43,641 bases of DNA from Bacteroidales bacterium. Lineage in GTDB: Bacteria; Bacteroidota; Bacteroidia; Bacteroidales; Prolixibacteraceae. Location: contig JAAYAG010000051.1 of assembly GCA_012719495.1 (NCBI GenBank), positions 1-43,641 of the forward strand, in the 5' to 3' direction. The notes beneath the pieces are model-generated. The model was not told the DNA's origin. It saw only the letters and a program-made list of their open reading frames with translations, and did no database searches. Positions 7,967 to 17,358 of this stretch are shown here, in pieces; position 1 is the stretch's first letter; every line of letters starts with the position of its first letter. Position numbers and translations under genes: made by a program.

Positions 7967-9301
7967 ATGATAATTGAAAAGCACATACAAAGTAACATTT
8001 TTTTAATCATAATTGTTTTGTTAACGTGTGGTTTTCCTGCTTATGCAAATGGGAATATAGATGTTTATGAGCTATTTAAACAAAAAAGATATGAAGAAGC
8101 GTTGCCTTATTTTGACTCGTTGAGAACCTTAAACCCAACTGATTATTCGTTAAATTACTACACTGGAGTCTGCCTTACCGAGACGAACCGTTTTGGAGAA
8201 AAAACCATCCAATTGTTGCAACAATATGAGAGCGACAATGCCCCATACGATACAAACTATTTTTTGGCAAAAAACCAACATGCCCTCAATAATTTCAAAA
8301 TTGCGACTTCGTTTTATAACGAATTCTCAAAACTTGCCACAAAGATTGAAAGAAAAGAACTTCAAATTGACAAACTTACTGGCCTTTGCAAAAAGAGCAT
8401 CAATCCATTTACCGTTTCTGAGGATCCTGAAATCTTTCTTAACCGCTTGAATGAAAAAAGAAAAGCAAACAAAGAAAAGGTCCGCGAAAAAGAAATTGTT
8501 GAGATTCCCGCGGAGCTTATCGACACCACGATTAATTTCATTATCAGCTCCGAAATATACTATTCTCGAATAGGGCAATTTAAAACAAACCAAGGGAAAA
8601 AGAACTTTATTGGCGGGTGGACAAATGCCGGATTACTTAAAATATTGATGCAAGAAGTCGATAGTCTGCGTACCGAGTATTCAAAATCATATTCAAGTGA
8701 AAATAAGCATTATTTGTCTACAAAAGTGCTCGATCTGGAGCAAAAAATCATGCGCACCAAGAACCTGTCAGACGAGAAACTAATGCTTGCCAATAAGTTG
8801 GAAGCAGAATGGTGGAAAAAAGCCCAAGAAGATGAAAAATGGAAACTGGCAGCGCAAAATGACTCGATACGAAAAGCCGACGAAGAAAAAATAATGAAAC
8901 AGCAATTGCCTGTGATACTTCCCCAAATGGAAGAACCTGCCGACACTACAGCGCAACTTACCAACAGCACTACAATTCAAGAAACTGAACCAATAACAGA
9001 AGTTCCGGAATCAACAGCTAATCAGGTTGTTTTTAAGATACAAATTGGGAAATACAATACACAGCTTCCTGAGTCGACAAAAAAGTTGTTCAAGAAAATA
9101 TCGGTTCTCCGAAAAATAGATCAATATACCGACGAAAATAATTATATTGTATACACCATCGGCGAACTCACCAACATAAAAGATGCCGTAAAACTTCAGA
9201 ATCAAATTCGTCAGGAAAGTGTTAAAGATGCGTTTGTTATTGCAATAAAAGACGGAAAAAGAATACCTTTGAACGAAGCACTAAAATTGACTGGCCAATG
9301 A
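7967..9301 (+). CDS. Secreted TPR protein with C-terminal SPOR-like domain
   Basis: The 444-residue protein starts with a hydrophobic export signal ending near residue 28 (FPAYA). The part after it resembles tetratricopeptide repeats (KQKRYEEALPYFDSLRTLNP; two to three units to about residue 150). A charged helical middle, rich in Lys/Glu with coiled-coil character, follows (about 160-310). The last 90 residues (VFKIQIGKYNTQLP to DAFVIAIKDGKRIPL) look like a SPOR-type fold, which in other proteins binds denuded peptidoglycan at division sites. Its stop overlaps the clpS start by 4 bp. A cell-envelope scaffold role is inference, and the SPOR call is by pattern only. Confidence 0.75.
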   Translation: MIIEKHIQSNIFLIIIVLLTCGFPAYANGNIDVYELFKQKRYEEALPYFDSLRTLNPTDYSLNYYTGVCLTETNRFGEKTIQLLQQYESDNAPYDTNYFLAKNQHALNNFKIATSFYNEFSKLATKIERKELQIDKLTGLCKKSINPFTVSEDPEIFLNRLNEKRKANKEKVREKEIVEIPAELIDTTINFIISSEIYYSRIGQFKTNQGKKNFIGGWTNAGLLKILMQEVDSLRTEYSKSYSSENKHYLSTKVLDLEQKIMRTKNLSDEKLMLANKLEAEWWKKAQEDEKWKLAAQNDSIRKADEEKIMKQQLPVILPQMEEPADTTAQLTNSTTIQETEPITEVPESTANQVVFKIQIGKYNTQLPESTKKLFKKISVLRKIDQYTDENNYIVYTIGELTNIKDAVKLQNQIRQESVKDAFVIAIKDGKRIPLNEALKLTGQ

Positions 9302-9576
9302 CCAAAGAAAAATATAAAGAAATTCCTCGGTTTGAAGATTCTGCGCTAAATGATCAGGAACACGAGCTGGTACTACTAAACGATGATGTTCACACCTTTG
9401 ATTATGTGATTGATGCATTGATTAAAATATGCGACCACACGCCACAACAAGCTACACAGTGCACTTTACTTATTCATTATAAAGGAAGCTGCGATGTAAA
9501 AAAAGGGGACATCAAAACATTGCGCCCATTACGCAGAGCCCTTATTGAAAAGGAACTAAATGCAAAGATTGTTTAG
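9298..9576 (+). CDS. clpS: ATP-dependent Clp protease adaptor ClpS
   Basis: ClpS recognises N-degron substrates and delivers them to ClpA-type unfoldases. The 92-residue protein has the family core VLLNDDVHTFDYVIDAL (about residues 25-41), including the Asn-Asp pair of the N-degron pocket, and the helix with QATQCTLLIHYKGSCDV. The start ATG overlaps the stop of the preceding gene (ATGA, 9298-9301), which suggests coupled translation. NfeD and floA follow 40 nt downstream and may share the transcript. Confidence 0.93.
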   Translation: MTKEKYKEIPRFEDSALNDQEHELVLLNDDVHTFDYVIDALIKICDHTPQQATQCTLLIHYKGSCDVKKGDIKTLRPLRRALIEKELNAKIV

Positions 9577-9615
9577 CCGGATTATTTTTCATAACTTAAA
9601 CCCTTTAACTACACT

Positions 9616-10086
9616 ATGGAAATACTAATTATCATCATGCTCATCATCCTCGGGATTGTACTCCTTTTTGTTGAGTTTATGCTTATCCCCGGAGTTTCGA
9701 TTGCGGGAGTAGGCAGTTTACTGTCATTTGCCGGAGCTGTTCTTTTTGCATGGAAAACAATGGGAAGTGCCGGGGGAATTATTACACTGGTAGTTGAATT
9801 GATTATTGTTCCAACGCTTTTATACCTCATATTCAAAGGGAAAGCAATGAAACCCATGATGCTCGAAACCGATATCGACGGGAAAATGAAAAATATTGAA
9901 GAAGGTCAAATAAAGCCAGAAGATATCGGCGAAACCATTGGCCGCTTGGCCCCTGCAGGAAAAGCAAAAATCAATGGAATAGCCCTTGAAGTTAGAACAA
10001 ACGGACAATTTGTCGATCCTCACACAAAAATAAAAGTCCTTAAAATAGAGGGCAACTCAGTATATGTAGAACCAATAAAAGAATAA
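9616..10086 (+). CDS. NfeD-like membrane protein
   Basis: The 156-residue protein has two or three N-terminal membrane segments (about residues 2-75), a short linker, and a small OB-fold-type C-terminal domain (about 95-156; IGRLAPAGKAKINGIALEVRTNGQFVD, ending in IEGNSVYVEPI). This is the short NfeD form without the ClpP-type protease domain. Such genes commonly precede floA, as here (3-nt gap to 10090), and the proteins are thought to act together in membrane microdomains. The family is clear and the cellular function is poorly defined. Confidence 0.88.
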   Translation: MEILIIIMLIILGIVLLFVEFMLIPGVSIAGVGSLLSFAGAVLFAWKTMGSAGGIITLVVELIIVPTLLYLIFKGKAMKPMMLETDIDGKMKNIEEGQIKPEDIGETIGRLAPAGKAKINGIALEVRTNGQFVDPHTKIKVLKIEGNSVYVEPIKE

Positions 10087-10089
10087 AAG

Positions 10090-11067
10090 ATGACTCAATT
10101 ACCCATTTTTTTACTCATCGTAGGAGCAGTAATACTCCTATTCATTTTCCTCTACTTTATCCCTATTGGGATTTGGTTTTCGGCACTTGTGTCGGGCGTG
10201 CGTATCTCGCTGATGCAATTGTTCCTTATGCGCTTTCGGAAAGTTCCCCCGGGAGTTATCACCCGCGCCATGATTGAGGCACACAAAGCAGGTCTTGGTT
10301 TTGTGAAGCGCGACGAACTTGAAGCCCACTTTCTGGCTGGTGGCCACGTTGAAAATGTGGTACATGCTCTGGTATCGGCTGATAAAGCGAACATTGAACT
10401 TACCTTTAAAATGGCTACGGCCATTGACCTTGCCGGCCGCGATGTGCTCGAAGCTGTACGTATGTCGGTAAATCCAAAGGTAATTAACACTCCTCCGGTT
10501 TCGGCAGTTGCAAAAGACGGAATCCAGCTTATTTGTAAAGCAAGGGTAACCGTTCGTGCCAACATTAAACAATTGGTAGGTGGTGCCGGCGAAGAAACTG
10601 TACTTGCCCGTGTAGGCGAAGGGATCGTTTCGTCGATCGGATCATCGCAATCGCATAAAACCGTGCTCGAGAACCCCGATTACATTTCAAAAGTTGTACT
10701 TGACAAAGGACTCGATGCCGGTACTGCCTTTGAAATCCTTTCCATTGATATTGCCGACATTGACATTGGCAAGAACATTGGAGCATACCTGCAAATGGAC
10801 CAGGCCGAAGCCGATAAAAATATTGCTCAGGCGAAGGCCGAAGAACGACGTGCAATGGCTGTTGCTGTTGAACAGGAAATGAAAGCTAAAGCACAGGAAG
10901 CCCGTGCCAAAGTTATTGAAGCCGAAGCGCAAGTACCTCTAGCCATTTCTGAAGCATTCCGCAATGGAAACCTGGGTATTATGGACTACATGAAATATCA
11001 GAACATTAACGCTGATACTAATATGCGTGATTCAATTGCTGGTGATAAACCGAAAAAGAAAGAATAA
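10090..11067 (+). CDS. floA: Flotillin-like protein FloA (UPF0365)
   Basis: FloA is a membrane-attached SPFH-family scaffold of bacterial functional membrane microdomains. The 325 residues fit the family. An N-terminal hairpin membrane segment (residues about 5-35) precedes the SPFH-type domain with the typical stretch [12 protein letters not shown], and a C-terminal Ala/Glu-rich helix (about 230-290) gives coiled-coil oligomerisation. It follows the NfeD-like gene by 3 nt and ends shortly before a strong terminator, so it closes the plus-strand unit starting at 7967. Confidence 0.93.
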   Translation: MTQLPIFLLIVGAVILLFIFLYFIPIGIWFSALVSGVRISLMQLFLMRFRKVPPGVITRAMIEAHKAGLGFVKRDELEAHFLAGGHVENVVHALVSADKANIELTFKMATAIDLAGRDVLEAVRMSVNPKVINTPPVSAVAKDGIQLICKARVTVRANIKQLVGGAGEETVLARVGEGIVSSIGSSQSHKTVLENPDYISKVVLDKGLDAGTAFEILSIDIADIDIGKNIGAYLQMDQAEADKNIAQAKAEERRAMAVAVEQEMKAKAQEARAKVIEAEAQVPLAISEAFRNGNLGIMDYMKYQNINADTNMRDSIAGDKPKKKE

Positions 11068-11083
11068 CAGACCAACGATGATT

Positions 11084-11114
11084 AAGCCCCGGAAACGGGG
11101 CTTTTTCTTTTTTA
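11084..11114. terminator. Terminator between convergent floA and zinc-ribbon genes
   Basis: AAGCCCC-GGAAAC-GGGGCTT (11084-11103) is followed by TTTCTTTTTT. It serves floA on the plus strand. An A-rich flank on the left may let it work for the minus-strand zinc-ribbon gene too. Confidence 0.85.
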
Positions 11115-11267
11115 ATTGCCAGTTTCAGAAAAAACAATGATTACATGCTGACTACCGCAATTGGGGCAAACATCTACTTGCTCCACCCCACTACAAGCAT
11201 CGGTTGAGTCGCAAAGGAGCTCATTCTCGGCACCACTCCATCCACATTCAAGGCATTTATAGTTCAT
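11112..11267 (-). CDS. Small zinc-ribbon protein
   Basis: This is a 51-residue protein beginning MNYKCLECGW. Two CxxC pairs (CLEC near residues 4-7 and CPNC near 36-39), plus two extra Cys between them (LCDSTDACSG), suggest a rubredoxin-like or zinc-ribbon metal site. A longer reading from 11336 would run through the end of the upstream thioesterase, so the ATG at 11265-11267 was chosen. It overlaps the thioesterase stop by 11 bp and implies translational coupling. The function is unknown. Confidence 0.6.
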   Translation of the reverse strand: MNYKCLECGWSGAENELLCDSTDACSGVEQVDVCPNCGSQHVIIVFSETGN

Positions 11268-11766
11268 TATCATCAAGTACTTCAGCGGCTTCATAAAATG
11301 CTTCAATTCCGGGATAATAGAACCTTTTAACCGCAATTGATTGAGGATAAATAAAATAATTCAATGTGGCTTCGGAACATAATTTCCCGCTTCCATCAAA
11401 TATTGTAGCAAGAATAATTGCATTCTTTTCTGTTTGTTCAATGAGTTTTGCTCTTAATGAAACTTTACCTTTGTCCATTCGCAATGGGTTCAAGTACTTA
11501 ACTGTCATATCCTGAGTTACGCCAACTGTCTCACATTTTATATACACAACCCAGCCTCCAATCTCATCGAGCAAAGTAGCCTGAATTCCTCCATGTAAAA
11601 TACCGGGATATCCCATGTAGTTTGCATCTGGCTGCCATTCAGCATATAACTCTTCGCCATCTTCGAAAAAATGAAGGTGCAGCCCAATTCCATTGTTCGG
11701 AGAACAACCAAAGCAATTGTATTCATCGCCAGAACAATCATGATACGGATTTAAAATTTTTCTCAC
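11257..11766 (-). CDS. PaaI-type hotdog thioesterase
   Basis: The 169-residue protein matches the hotdog-fold thioesterase group that hydrolyses acyl-CoA. The segment GYPGILHGGIQATLLDEIGGW (about residues 52-72) carries the family HGG motif and a catalytic-region Asp/Glu. An N-terminal motif CSGDEYNCFGCSPNNGIGL contains three Cys, as in a PaaI subgroup with a CxxCG head. It forms a minus-strand pair with the zinc-ribbon gene, 24 nt downstream of the AddA-like gene. The substrate cannot be told from sequence. Confidence 0.82.
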   Translation of the reverse strand: MRKILNPYHDCSGDEYNCFGCSPNNGIGLHLHFFEDGEELYAEWQPDANYMGYPGILHGGIQATLLDEIGGWVVYIKCETVGVTQDMTVKYLNPLRMDKGKVSLRAKLIEQTEKNAIILATIFDGSGKLCSEATLNYFIYPQSIAVKRFYYPGIEAFYEAAEVLDDNEL

Positions 11767-11790
11767 GCTTAATATTCTTTTGAGTTAATT

Positions 11791-14700
11791 TTAATTTTCA
11801 CTAACATATACTAGTTGATTCGAATTCAGGTACCATACGTACCCTTCTACTTTTCCGATTCCCATCTGCCTGATTTTTTTCAAATATCCCAGAACTTGCT
11901 TCCGGTGCGATTCTGAAACCAGTGAAGTAGTTTTGTAATCGACAACAATGGCAAAATCGTTGCCCAGCATTACCCGGTCGGGTCGCTTCAGGTTGAAGTC
12001 GGGCGAAATAATAGTGGTTTCATTTAAGATTTTCAACGAGCCATCAAACCAGCATTTCACTTGCTCATTCAGCAGCAAAGCTGTAATCTTTTCTACAAAA
12101 AACGACGACTCGCCAACATTGATTTTTCCCTCAATCACAAGCTGCTTCACGGCTAATGATATATCATCAGAAGTTTCAATCAATGAAAGTATACTATGCA
12201 TAAGTGCACCTTCATTAACTTTTTCACTCATCTTTTCTTCCGATTCTTCGAGAAAATTATCATAATTTTTATGCAACTTCAAGCTATTAGCAAGGTTCAG
12301 CTTAACATCAATCTTGCCCGACAAGTTAATTTCGTTGACCGGATTTGTTTCCCGTTTTTCACACTCAAGCGTACCGAAGGAAAACACACTTTCATTCAAT
12401 GGTCTCAACAGTGACGAAGCGTTATCGGTACTAAATGTTGAAGTAAGCAGTTTCGCTACATCCAAACTATTTTTTTGAGTTGCTTTGGAAAAAATAAACA
12501 GACCATCGACTGCCCGGGTGAAAGCCACGTACAACAAATTAAGATTATCGATGTAATACATGAGCAACTCGGTGTAATAAGCTGATGCAAAATATGTCTC
12601 GCTAAGCACTTTACTATATGACAGCGGCAGCAGCGGAAATTTTTCACCCAAGTCATCAACAGGTTTGCACCAAATTAAATTGGTTCCTGATTTCGATGAG
12701 CCATCAAAAGTCCAATCGCAAAAAGGGAGAAAAACATAAGGAAATTCCAAGCCTTTTGATTTGTGGATAGTCATAATTCGAATTGCATCCCGGTCGACTG
12801 CTGTTTGCACTTTTAAACTACTTCCTTTCAGCTCCCACCATTCAAGGAACTTGGCAAGATTTCCTCCTTCTTTTTTGGAGAAATCAATAATAACATCGTG
12901 AAATGCCTGCAAGCTTGCCTGTTCTCCGGGCAGCTTATCCAAAGAATAGCGAGTAATCAATTCAGCAGTAAGATCGGTTATCGAAAGCGAAGCCCAATGC
13001 CTGGCAATCACTTTTGAATCATTATTGTTGAAAAAAGGGAAAAATTGAAGGGCGATGTCTTCACTAATTAATTTTCCACTAAAGTCTCTGTTTTCCCCAT
13101 TATCAACAGCCAAAATGCTTTCTTTCTGCAATTGCGGCAGAATATAATGATGGAAAAGGAAAACGATGTTGGCGCGGTTCACCATGTCGTCTGGCGAAGT
13201 TACAAACCTGAACATTGACACAATGAAACGTACAGAAAGAGCCACCGCAAGAATGAGTGAATCGTCAGATACAACTTGGAAATTACAGGGCTTCAATGGG
13301 TTATTCTTCTGGTAATTGAGCAATGCATCGACTACAACCATGGCCTGATTATTCTTTTTTACCAGAATTGCCATTTCAGATGCCCTAACCCCAACATCCT
13401 GCAACTTTTCAATTTGAGAAATCAAGCGATCGGTTGTAGCACTATAATAATCGGGTTGCTTTTCCTCATCAATCAATTCACATTGAACAATACCTCCACT
13501 TTTTTTGCTTGCTGCAATTTGCTGCACGTCGGCATACACATCAACAATGGTAGACTGATATGGATTTGCAGAAATATTCGCCTGATTATATGCGTCTTGT
13601 AAAAAGGCGGCAGATATGGGGAAAAACCAATTGTTGAATTCAACAATATTGGTACGGCTTCGCCAGTTGCTGCTAAGGTTTTCTTCTGAAAGGGTGTAAT
13701 TTTTCAAATCGTCTTTGATGTTACTATTGAGCAATTTCCAATCACTGTTCCTCCAACGGTATATTGATTGTTTTACATCTCCTACAACAAGATTGGGATT
13801 ATTCTCAGCCAGCGAATTAGTAATCAAAGGCTTAAAGTTATCCCACTGAACTATTGAGGTATCCTGAAATTCATCGATCATGAAAAACTGATAATAATTA
13901 CCTGCCTTTTCATAAATAAACGGAGCATCATTTCCTGCAATTATACCCCTCAAAAGGTTGTCGCTTTCGCTTAACAGCAAAGAATTGTTTTCTTGCCCCA
14001 CTTCACGCACAAACTGCGATAAGGTAGACAACACCCCTAAGGTGAAAATATTAGAATAAATTGCTTTAGCCGTAAGATATCTTGTCCAATTTTTTTCATA
14101 ATAATCGAGAAAATCCTTAACGAGTTGGTTCATTCCATCGTGATAAATTGCATCAATCCTGGAGGTGTTCTTTTTATCGCCATACCATGATTCTACGTTA
14201 TCGGCAGCATCTTCAAAACGTTTTGCCATTTTTAACTCACCACCCTTGAAGTTGGCAAGCTTTTCAAACATTTTAGGGAATGAGGTTCCTTTGTATTTAA
14301 AATCATCAAACGAAAGGTTATGCTTTTCCATAAGAGCAAGTCCCTCTTTTCCAACCCTTCGGCACTCTGCTTCATACTGCTTTTTTATAGTTTGCAGTGC
14401 TTTTTTTAGTTCATTGATGTTTTCCCGTTCTTCGGCTAAAGTCCCCTGATGAAGTCTATAATCAACAAAAACACTCTTCGTAAGCTCTTTCCCAACCGAC
14501 AAGATGGTATCCTTTATTTGCCAACCCTTTTCTTCCTGCAATTGGTTTTCGGCCATTTGGGTTAGCCATTCACGCAGTTCAGTATCTTTATCAATACTCA
14601 TAAGCATACGGTCGCAAGCTTCGGCTAAAACAGCATCCATATCGAGATCGATTTCGTAAGAACCATACAAACCTGATTCACGTGCAAATGAACGTAGAAT

Positions 14701-15039
14701 TCCCTGGAAAAAACTATCGATGGTACTTACAGCAAAGCGATCGTAGTCGTGTAAAATAAGTGAAAGTGCACGCTTCGAGTTCAACTCCACATCTTGGGCT
14801 GAAACGCGGCATTCGTTCATCAGCAACTGTAATAGTTGCTTGTTCTCCTGCCGTGACAATGAATATAAATCACGCAGAATACGTTCTTTCATTTCGGTAG
14901 TTGCCTTGTTGGTAAATGTAACAGCAAGGATATGTTTATAATTGTTTGGGTTCTTGATTAGTAATTTTAAATACTCGACTACCAAACGAAAGGTTTTTCC
15001 AGAACCAGCAGATGCTTTAAAGATTTTAATTTCAGACAT
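11791..15039 (-). CDS. AddA/RecB-like UvrD-type helicase with C-terminal nuclease
   Basis: This protein of about 1082 residues unwinds and degrades double-strand ends for recombination repair. It shows Walker A ASAGSGKT at the N-terminus, the motif II box IDEFQDTS near residue 395, the motif GDVKQSIYRWR, motif V/VI IMTIHKSKGLEFP and LLYVAFTRA, then a RecB-family PD-(D/E)xK nuclease at the C-terminus. The nuclease is marked by GALMHSIL and by DFAIVVDYKTT near residue 1036. The ATG at 15039 is preferred over a GTG two codons earlier. AddA normally works with AddB, but no AddB gene is next to it in this window. The call is firm; the exact subunit name is less so. Confidence 0.88.
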   Translation of the reverse strand: MSEIKIFKASAGSGKTFRLVVEYLKLLIKNPNNYKHILAVTFTNKATTEMKERILRDLYSLSRQENKQLLQLLMNECRVSAQDVELNSKRALSLILHDYDRFAVSTIDSFFQGILRSFARESGLYGSYEIDLDMDAVLAEACDRMLMSIDKDTELREWLTQMAENQLQEEKGWQIKDTILSVGKELTKSVFVDYRLHQGTLAEERENINELKKALQTIKKQYEAECRRVGKEGLALMEKHNLSFDDFKYKGTSFPKMFEKLANFKGGELKMAKRFEDAADNVESWYGDKKNTSRIDAIYHDGMNQLVKDFLDYYEKNWTRYLTAKAIYSNIFTLGVLSTLSQFVREVGQENNSLLLSESDNLLRGIIAGNDAPFIYEKAGNYYQFFMIDEFQDTSIVQWDNFKPLITNSLAENNPNLVVGDVKQSIYRWRNSDWKLLNSNIKDDLKNYTLSEENLSSNWRSRTNIVEFNNWFFPISAAFLQDAYNQANISANPYQSTIVDVYADVQQIAASKKSGGIVQCELIDEEKQPDYYSATTDRLISQIEKLQDVGVRASEMAILVKKNNQAMVVVDALLNYQKNNPLKPCNFQVVSDDSLILAVALSVRFIVSMFRFVTSPDDMVNRANIVFLFHHYILPQLQKESILAVDNGENRDFSGKLISEDIALQFFPFFNNNDSKVIARHWASLSITDLTAELITRYSLDKLPGEQASLQAFHDVIIDFSKKEGGNLAKFLEWWELKGSSLKVQTAVDRDAIRIMTIHKSKGLEFPYVFLPFCDWTFDGSSKSGTNLIWCKPVDDLGEKFPLLPLSYSKVLSETYFASAYYTELLMYYIDNLNLLYVAFTRAVDGLFIFSKATQKNSLDVAKLLTSTFSTDNASSLLRPLNESVFSFGTLECEKRETNPVNEINLSGKIDVKLNLANSLKLHKNYDNFLEESEEKMSEKVNEGALMHSILSLIETSDDISLAVKQLVIEGKINVGESSFFVEKITALLLNEQVKCWFDGSLKILNETTIISPDFNLKRPDRVMLGNDFAIVVDYKTTSLVSESHRKQVLGYLKKIRQMGIGKVEGYVWYLNSNQLVYVSEN

Positions 15040-15154
15040 GGTCACAAAGTTAACAAATATGGTTCACGAAAGCCTGAGCATTACCTCGGGAATTTTCGGC
15101 CCCGGCAGTTGCTCTTTTCGTTAGAATATTGATTAGTTCTTTATTTGATTAAGT

Positions 15155-17188
15155 TTACTGTGGACTTTTTACAGGCAATGTAAATACAACTTTTGTGCCT
15201 GTTCCCAATTCACTTTCAAGACTGAAATGGCCATTATTAAGGGTAATGAGTTCACGGCATAAAATCAGCCCAAGCCCGGTACCTTTTTCCCTATTCGTTC
15301 CTTCAGTTGAAACCACATCATTGCCTGACAACAACAATTCTTTTACGCCAGCACTAATTCCCACACCACTGTCGGATATAGAGACAACAACCTGATCAGA
15401 TTCTTGCTTAAGCGAGATCGAAATTTCGCCACCCTGAGGAGTAAATTTCAAAGCATTCGAGAGCAAGTTCCGTAGAACAATATGAATAGTATTTTCATCG
15501 TACCAAGCTGATACATTCGACGGTACATCTTGATAGAAGGTAATTTTCTTGTTCTCCGAGATTCCGGCATAATTCATCACCGTACGGTTTATCAGTGTCG
15601 AGAGATCACATTCATCGGGATAAATTGTAAGCTGTTTATTCTGACTCAATCCCCACGAAAGTAAATTATCGACAAGCAACGCCAGATTGCTAACTGAAAA
15701 CAGAATTTTCTGGACAAAAGAATTCCGGTACCCTTCATCGATATTTTTATCAGAAACAACATCGAGGCCCATAATAACAAATGACAACGGACTACGGATG
15801 TCGTGTCCAATTATTGACAAAATTCTGTTTTTCAATTTAATATCCTTCTGCAACAACTGATTTTGCTCTTCAATTATTTGCGTTTTCTCAATAACTTGTG
15901 AGGTCCTTTTTTCGACGGTACTTTCGAGTTCAATGGTGAGATTCGTCAGTTCATTCCTTAATTGTTTTTCAATCTTAAGAGTTGATGCATAGCGCTGAAA
16001 AAAGCTTACCGATAACAAAAGAACAAAAACGATAAACATTTGGGGCAGAATATAAAAATCGAAAATATAGTTATCAGAAGCAGCAATCATAAGGTCGTTG
16101 AACGCCGCAAAAACCAATACAATTGCCCCCAACACGTACAGCATTGGAACGCTGCGGTTTCTGCGCATAACAATCACCAATTGAATGGCATATAAAAGAA
16201 CAAAAGAGACAAGAAACACATAAAAAGCATATAATGTGTATGAAAAAACAGCAACCTTGGTGATTAAAATTACAATTAAGGCCAAAATATTTGCTCCGGT
16301 GAAAAACTGCATCACCCACTTAATCCAGCGGATAGGTTTTATGAAATAGAATCCCCAAACCCCCAACAACAAAGCACCAAAAGTACTAAGATACTCAAGC
16401 TTGACCATCCACTCCCACGACAATGGAAAAACAAAGTTGATAGGAAAATGGTTGGTACACATTCCTCGAATAAAGACAAGAATAAAGGAAACCGATAAAA
16501 ACAAAAGTGATTTCTCTTCTTTGTTGAAAAAAGAAAAAATCAGGTAGAAAAGGCCAAATGCCAGAAGCACTCCAAGTGATATAAAATCGAACACATGGTC
16601 ACGAAGAAAGTAATTTTTCACTTGCTGCAGTTCACCAAACTTCACCTCCTTCCAAATTCCGCCACGCCGATGGTGGAAATTTGAAACATGAAAAAGCAGC
16701 TGCAATGTATCTGTTTGCGGCCAATATTCAACCAGCGAATTCATATAGCCCGGGACTTCATCCTTTTCCGTTGTTCCAACCGTTCCAACACTTGCCATCA
16801 ACTGTCCGTTGATATAAAACCTATATGCGACATCAATAGCTGGAATCAAAACACCAATTGGCCCTTTTTTATCAGAAGAAAGCACGATTGTTTTAGTAAA
16901 AGTCCCAAATCCCAGACCAGGAAGAGTCAATCCATTTATTGTATAATCAGACCAATAGGATGGCAATTGAACTTCAATTTTTTCAAGCGTATCCTGTTGA
17001 TTCAATAATTCACCATGATAAATCTTGTTCCAATAAAAATCCCAAGGTCCGTGAATAGAAATTATATCATCAAACCCAAATTTCTGCAAATTCTTTTCCG
17101 AGTCACTGCCCGAATGCGATAACCCAATTGCGGGAGAAAATAACAGTATAATACCAATAATATAAAATAATGCACAAGCTCTCATCAT
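15155..17188 (-). CDS. 7TMR-DISM sensor histidine kinase
   Basis: The 677-residue membrane kinase has a signal peptide (residues 1-23), a jelly-roll periplasmic domain (about 30-180; HGPWDFYWNK to FYINGQLMASVG) typical of 7TMR-DISMED, and seven membrane helices (about 195-400). A coiled-coil linker then leads to a kinase core: H-box IIGHDIRSPLSF with His near 463, N-box LRNLLSNALKFTP near 580, G1 DSGVGIS and G2 GTGLGLIL near 640. The jelly-roll domain often binds carbohydrate-like ligands. It has no receiver domain, and no response regulator gene lies beside it, so its partner is unknown. It ends 109 nt before the AddA-like gene. Confidence 0.9.
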   Translation of the reverse strand: MMRACALFYIIGIILLFSPAIGLSHSGSDSEKNLQKFGFDDIISIHGPWDFYWNKIYHGELLNQQDTLEKIEVQLPSYWSDYTINGLTLPGLGFGTFTKTIVLSSDKKGPIGVLIPAIDVAYRFYINGQLMASVGTVGTTEKDEVPGYMNSLVEYWPQTDTLQLLFHVSNFHHRRGGIWKEVKFGELQQVKNYFLRDHVFDFISLGVLLAFGLFYLIFSFFNKEEKSLLFLSVSFILVFIRGMCTNHFPINFVFPLSWEWMVKLEYLSTFGALLLGVWGFYFIKPIRWIKWVMQFFTGANILALIVILITKVAVFSYTLYAFYVFLVSFVLLYAIQLVIVMRRNRSVPMLYVLGAIVLVFAAFNDLMIAASDNYIFDFYILPQMFIVFVLLLSVSFFQRYASTLKIEKQLRNELTNLTIELESTVEKRTSQVIEKTQIIEEQNQLLQKDIKLKNRILSIIGHDIRSPLSFVIMGLDVVSDKNIDEGYRNSFVQKILFSVSNLALLVDNLLSWGLSQNKQLTIYPDECDLSTLINRTVMNYAGISENKKITFYQDVPSNVSAWYDENTIHIVLRNLLSNALKFTPQGGEISISLKQESDQVVVSISDSGVGISAGVKELLLSGNDVVSTEGTNREKGTGLGLILCRELITLNNGHFSLESELGTGTKVVFTLPVKSPQ

Positions 17189-17306
17189 GGTAGAATAACA
17201 TGCAAAATATACGCTTTTTTTTGTACCAATTATTCTAAAAAAGAAAATTACAAAACATTCAACGGATTACAAACAGAAAACAAGTTAGAAAAATGTTCTA
17301 AAAATG

Positions 17307-17314
17307 TATATTTG
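17307..17314 (+). promoter_or_regulatory. Promoter -7 box for the FGE-domain lipoprotein
   Basis: TATATTTG matches the Bacteroidota -7 consensus TAnnTTTG exactly, 44 nt before the start codon at 17359. The -33 region is weak (GTTAG). Confidence 0.45.
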
Positions 17315-17358
17315 ATACACTATATTTTACCTGGACATAAAATGAAAATCGATCAGAA

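Noticed and set aside
10138-10572. Long minus-strand frames opposite floA
   Set aside because: They are antisense shadows of a well-identified gene and have no family features.
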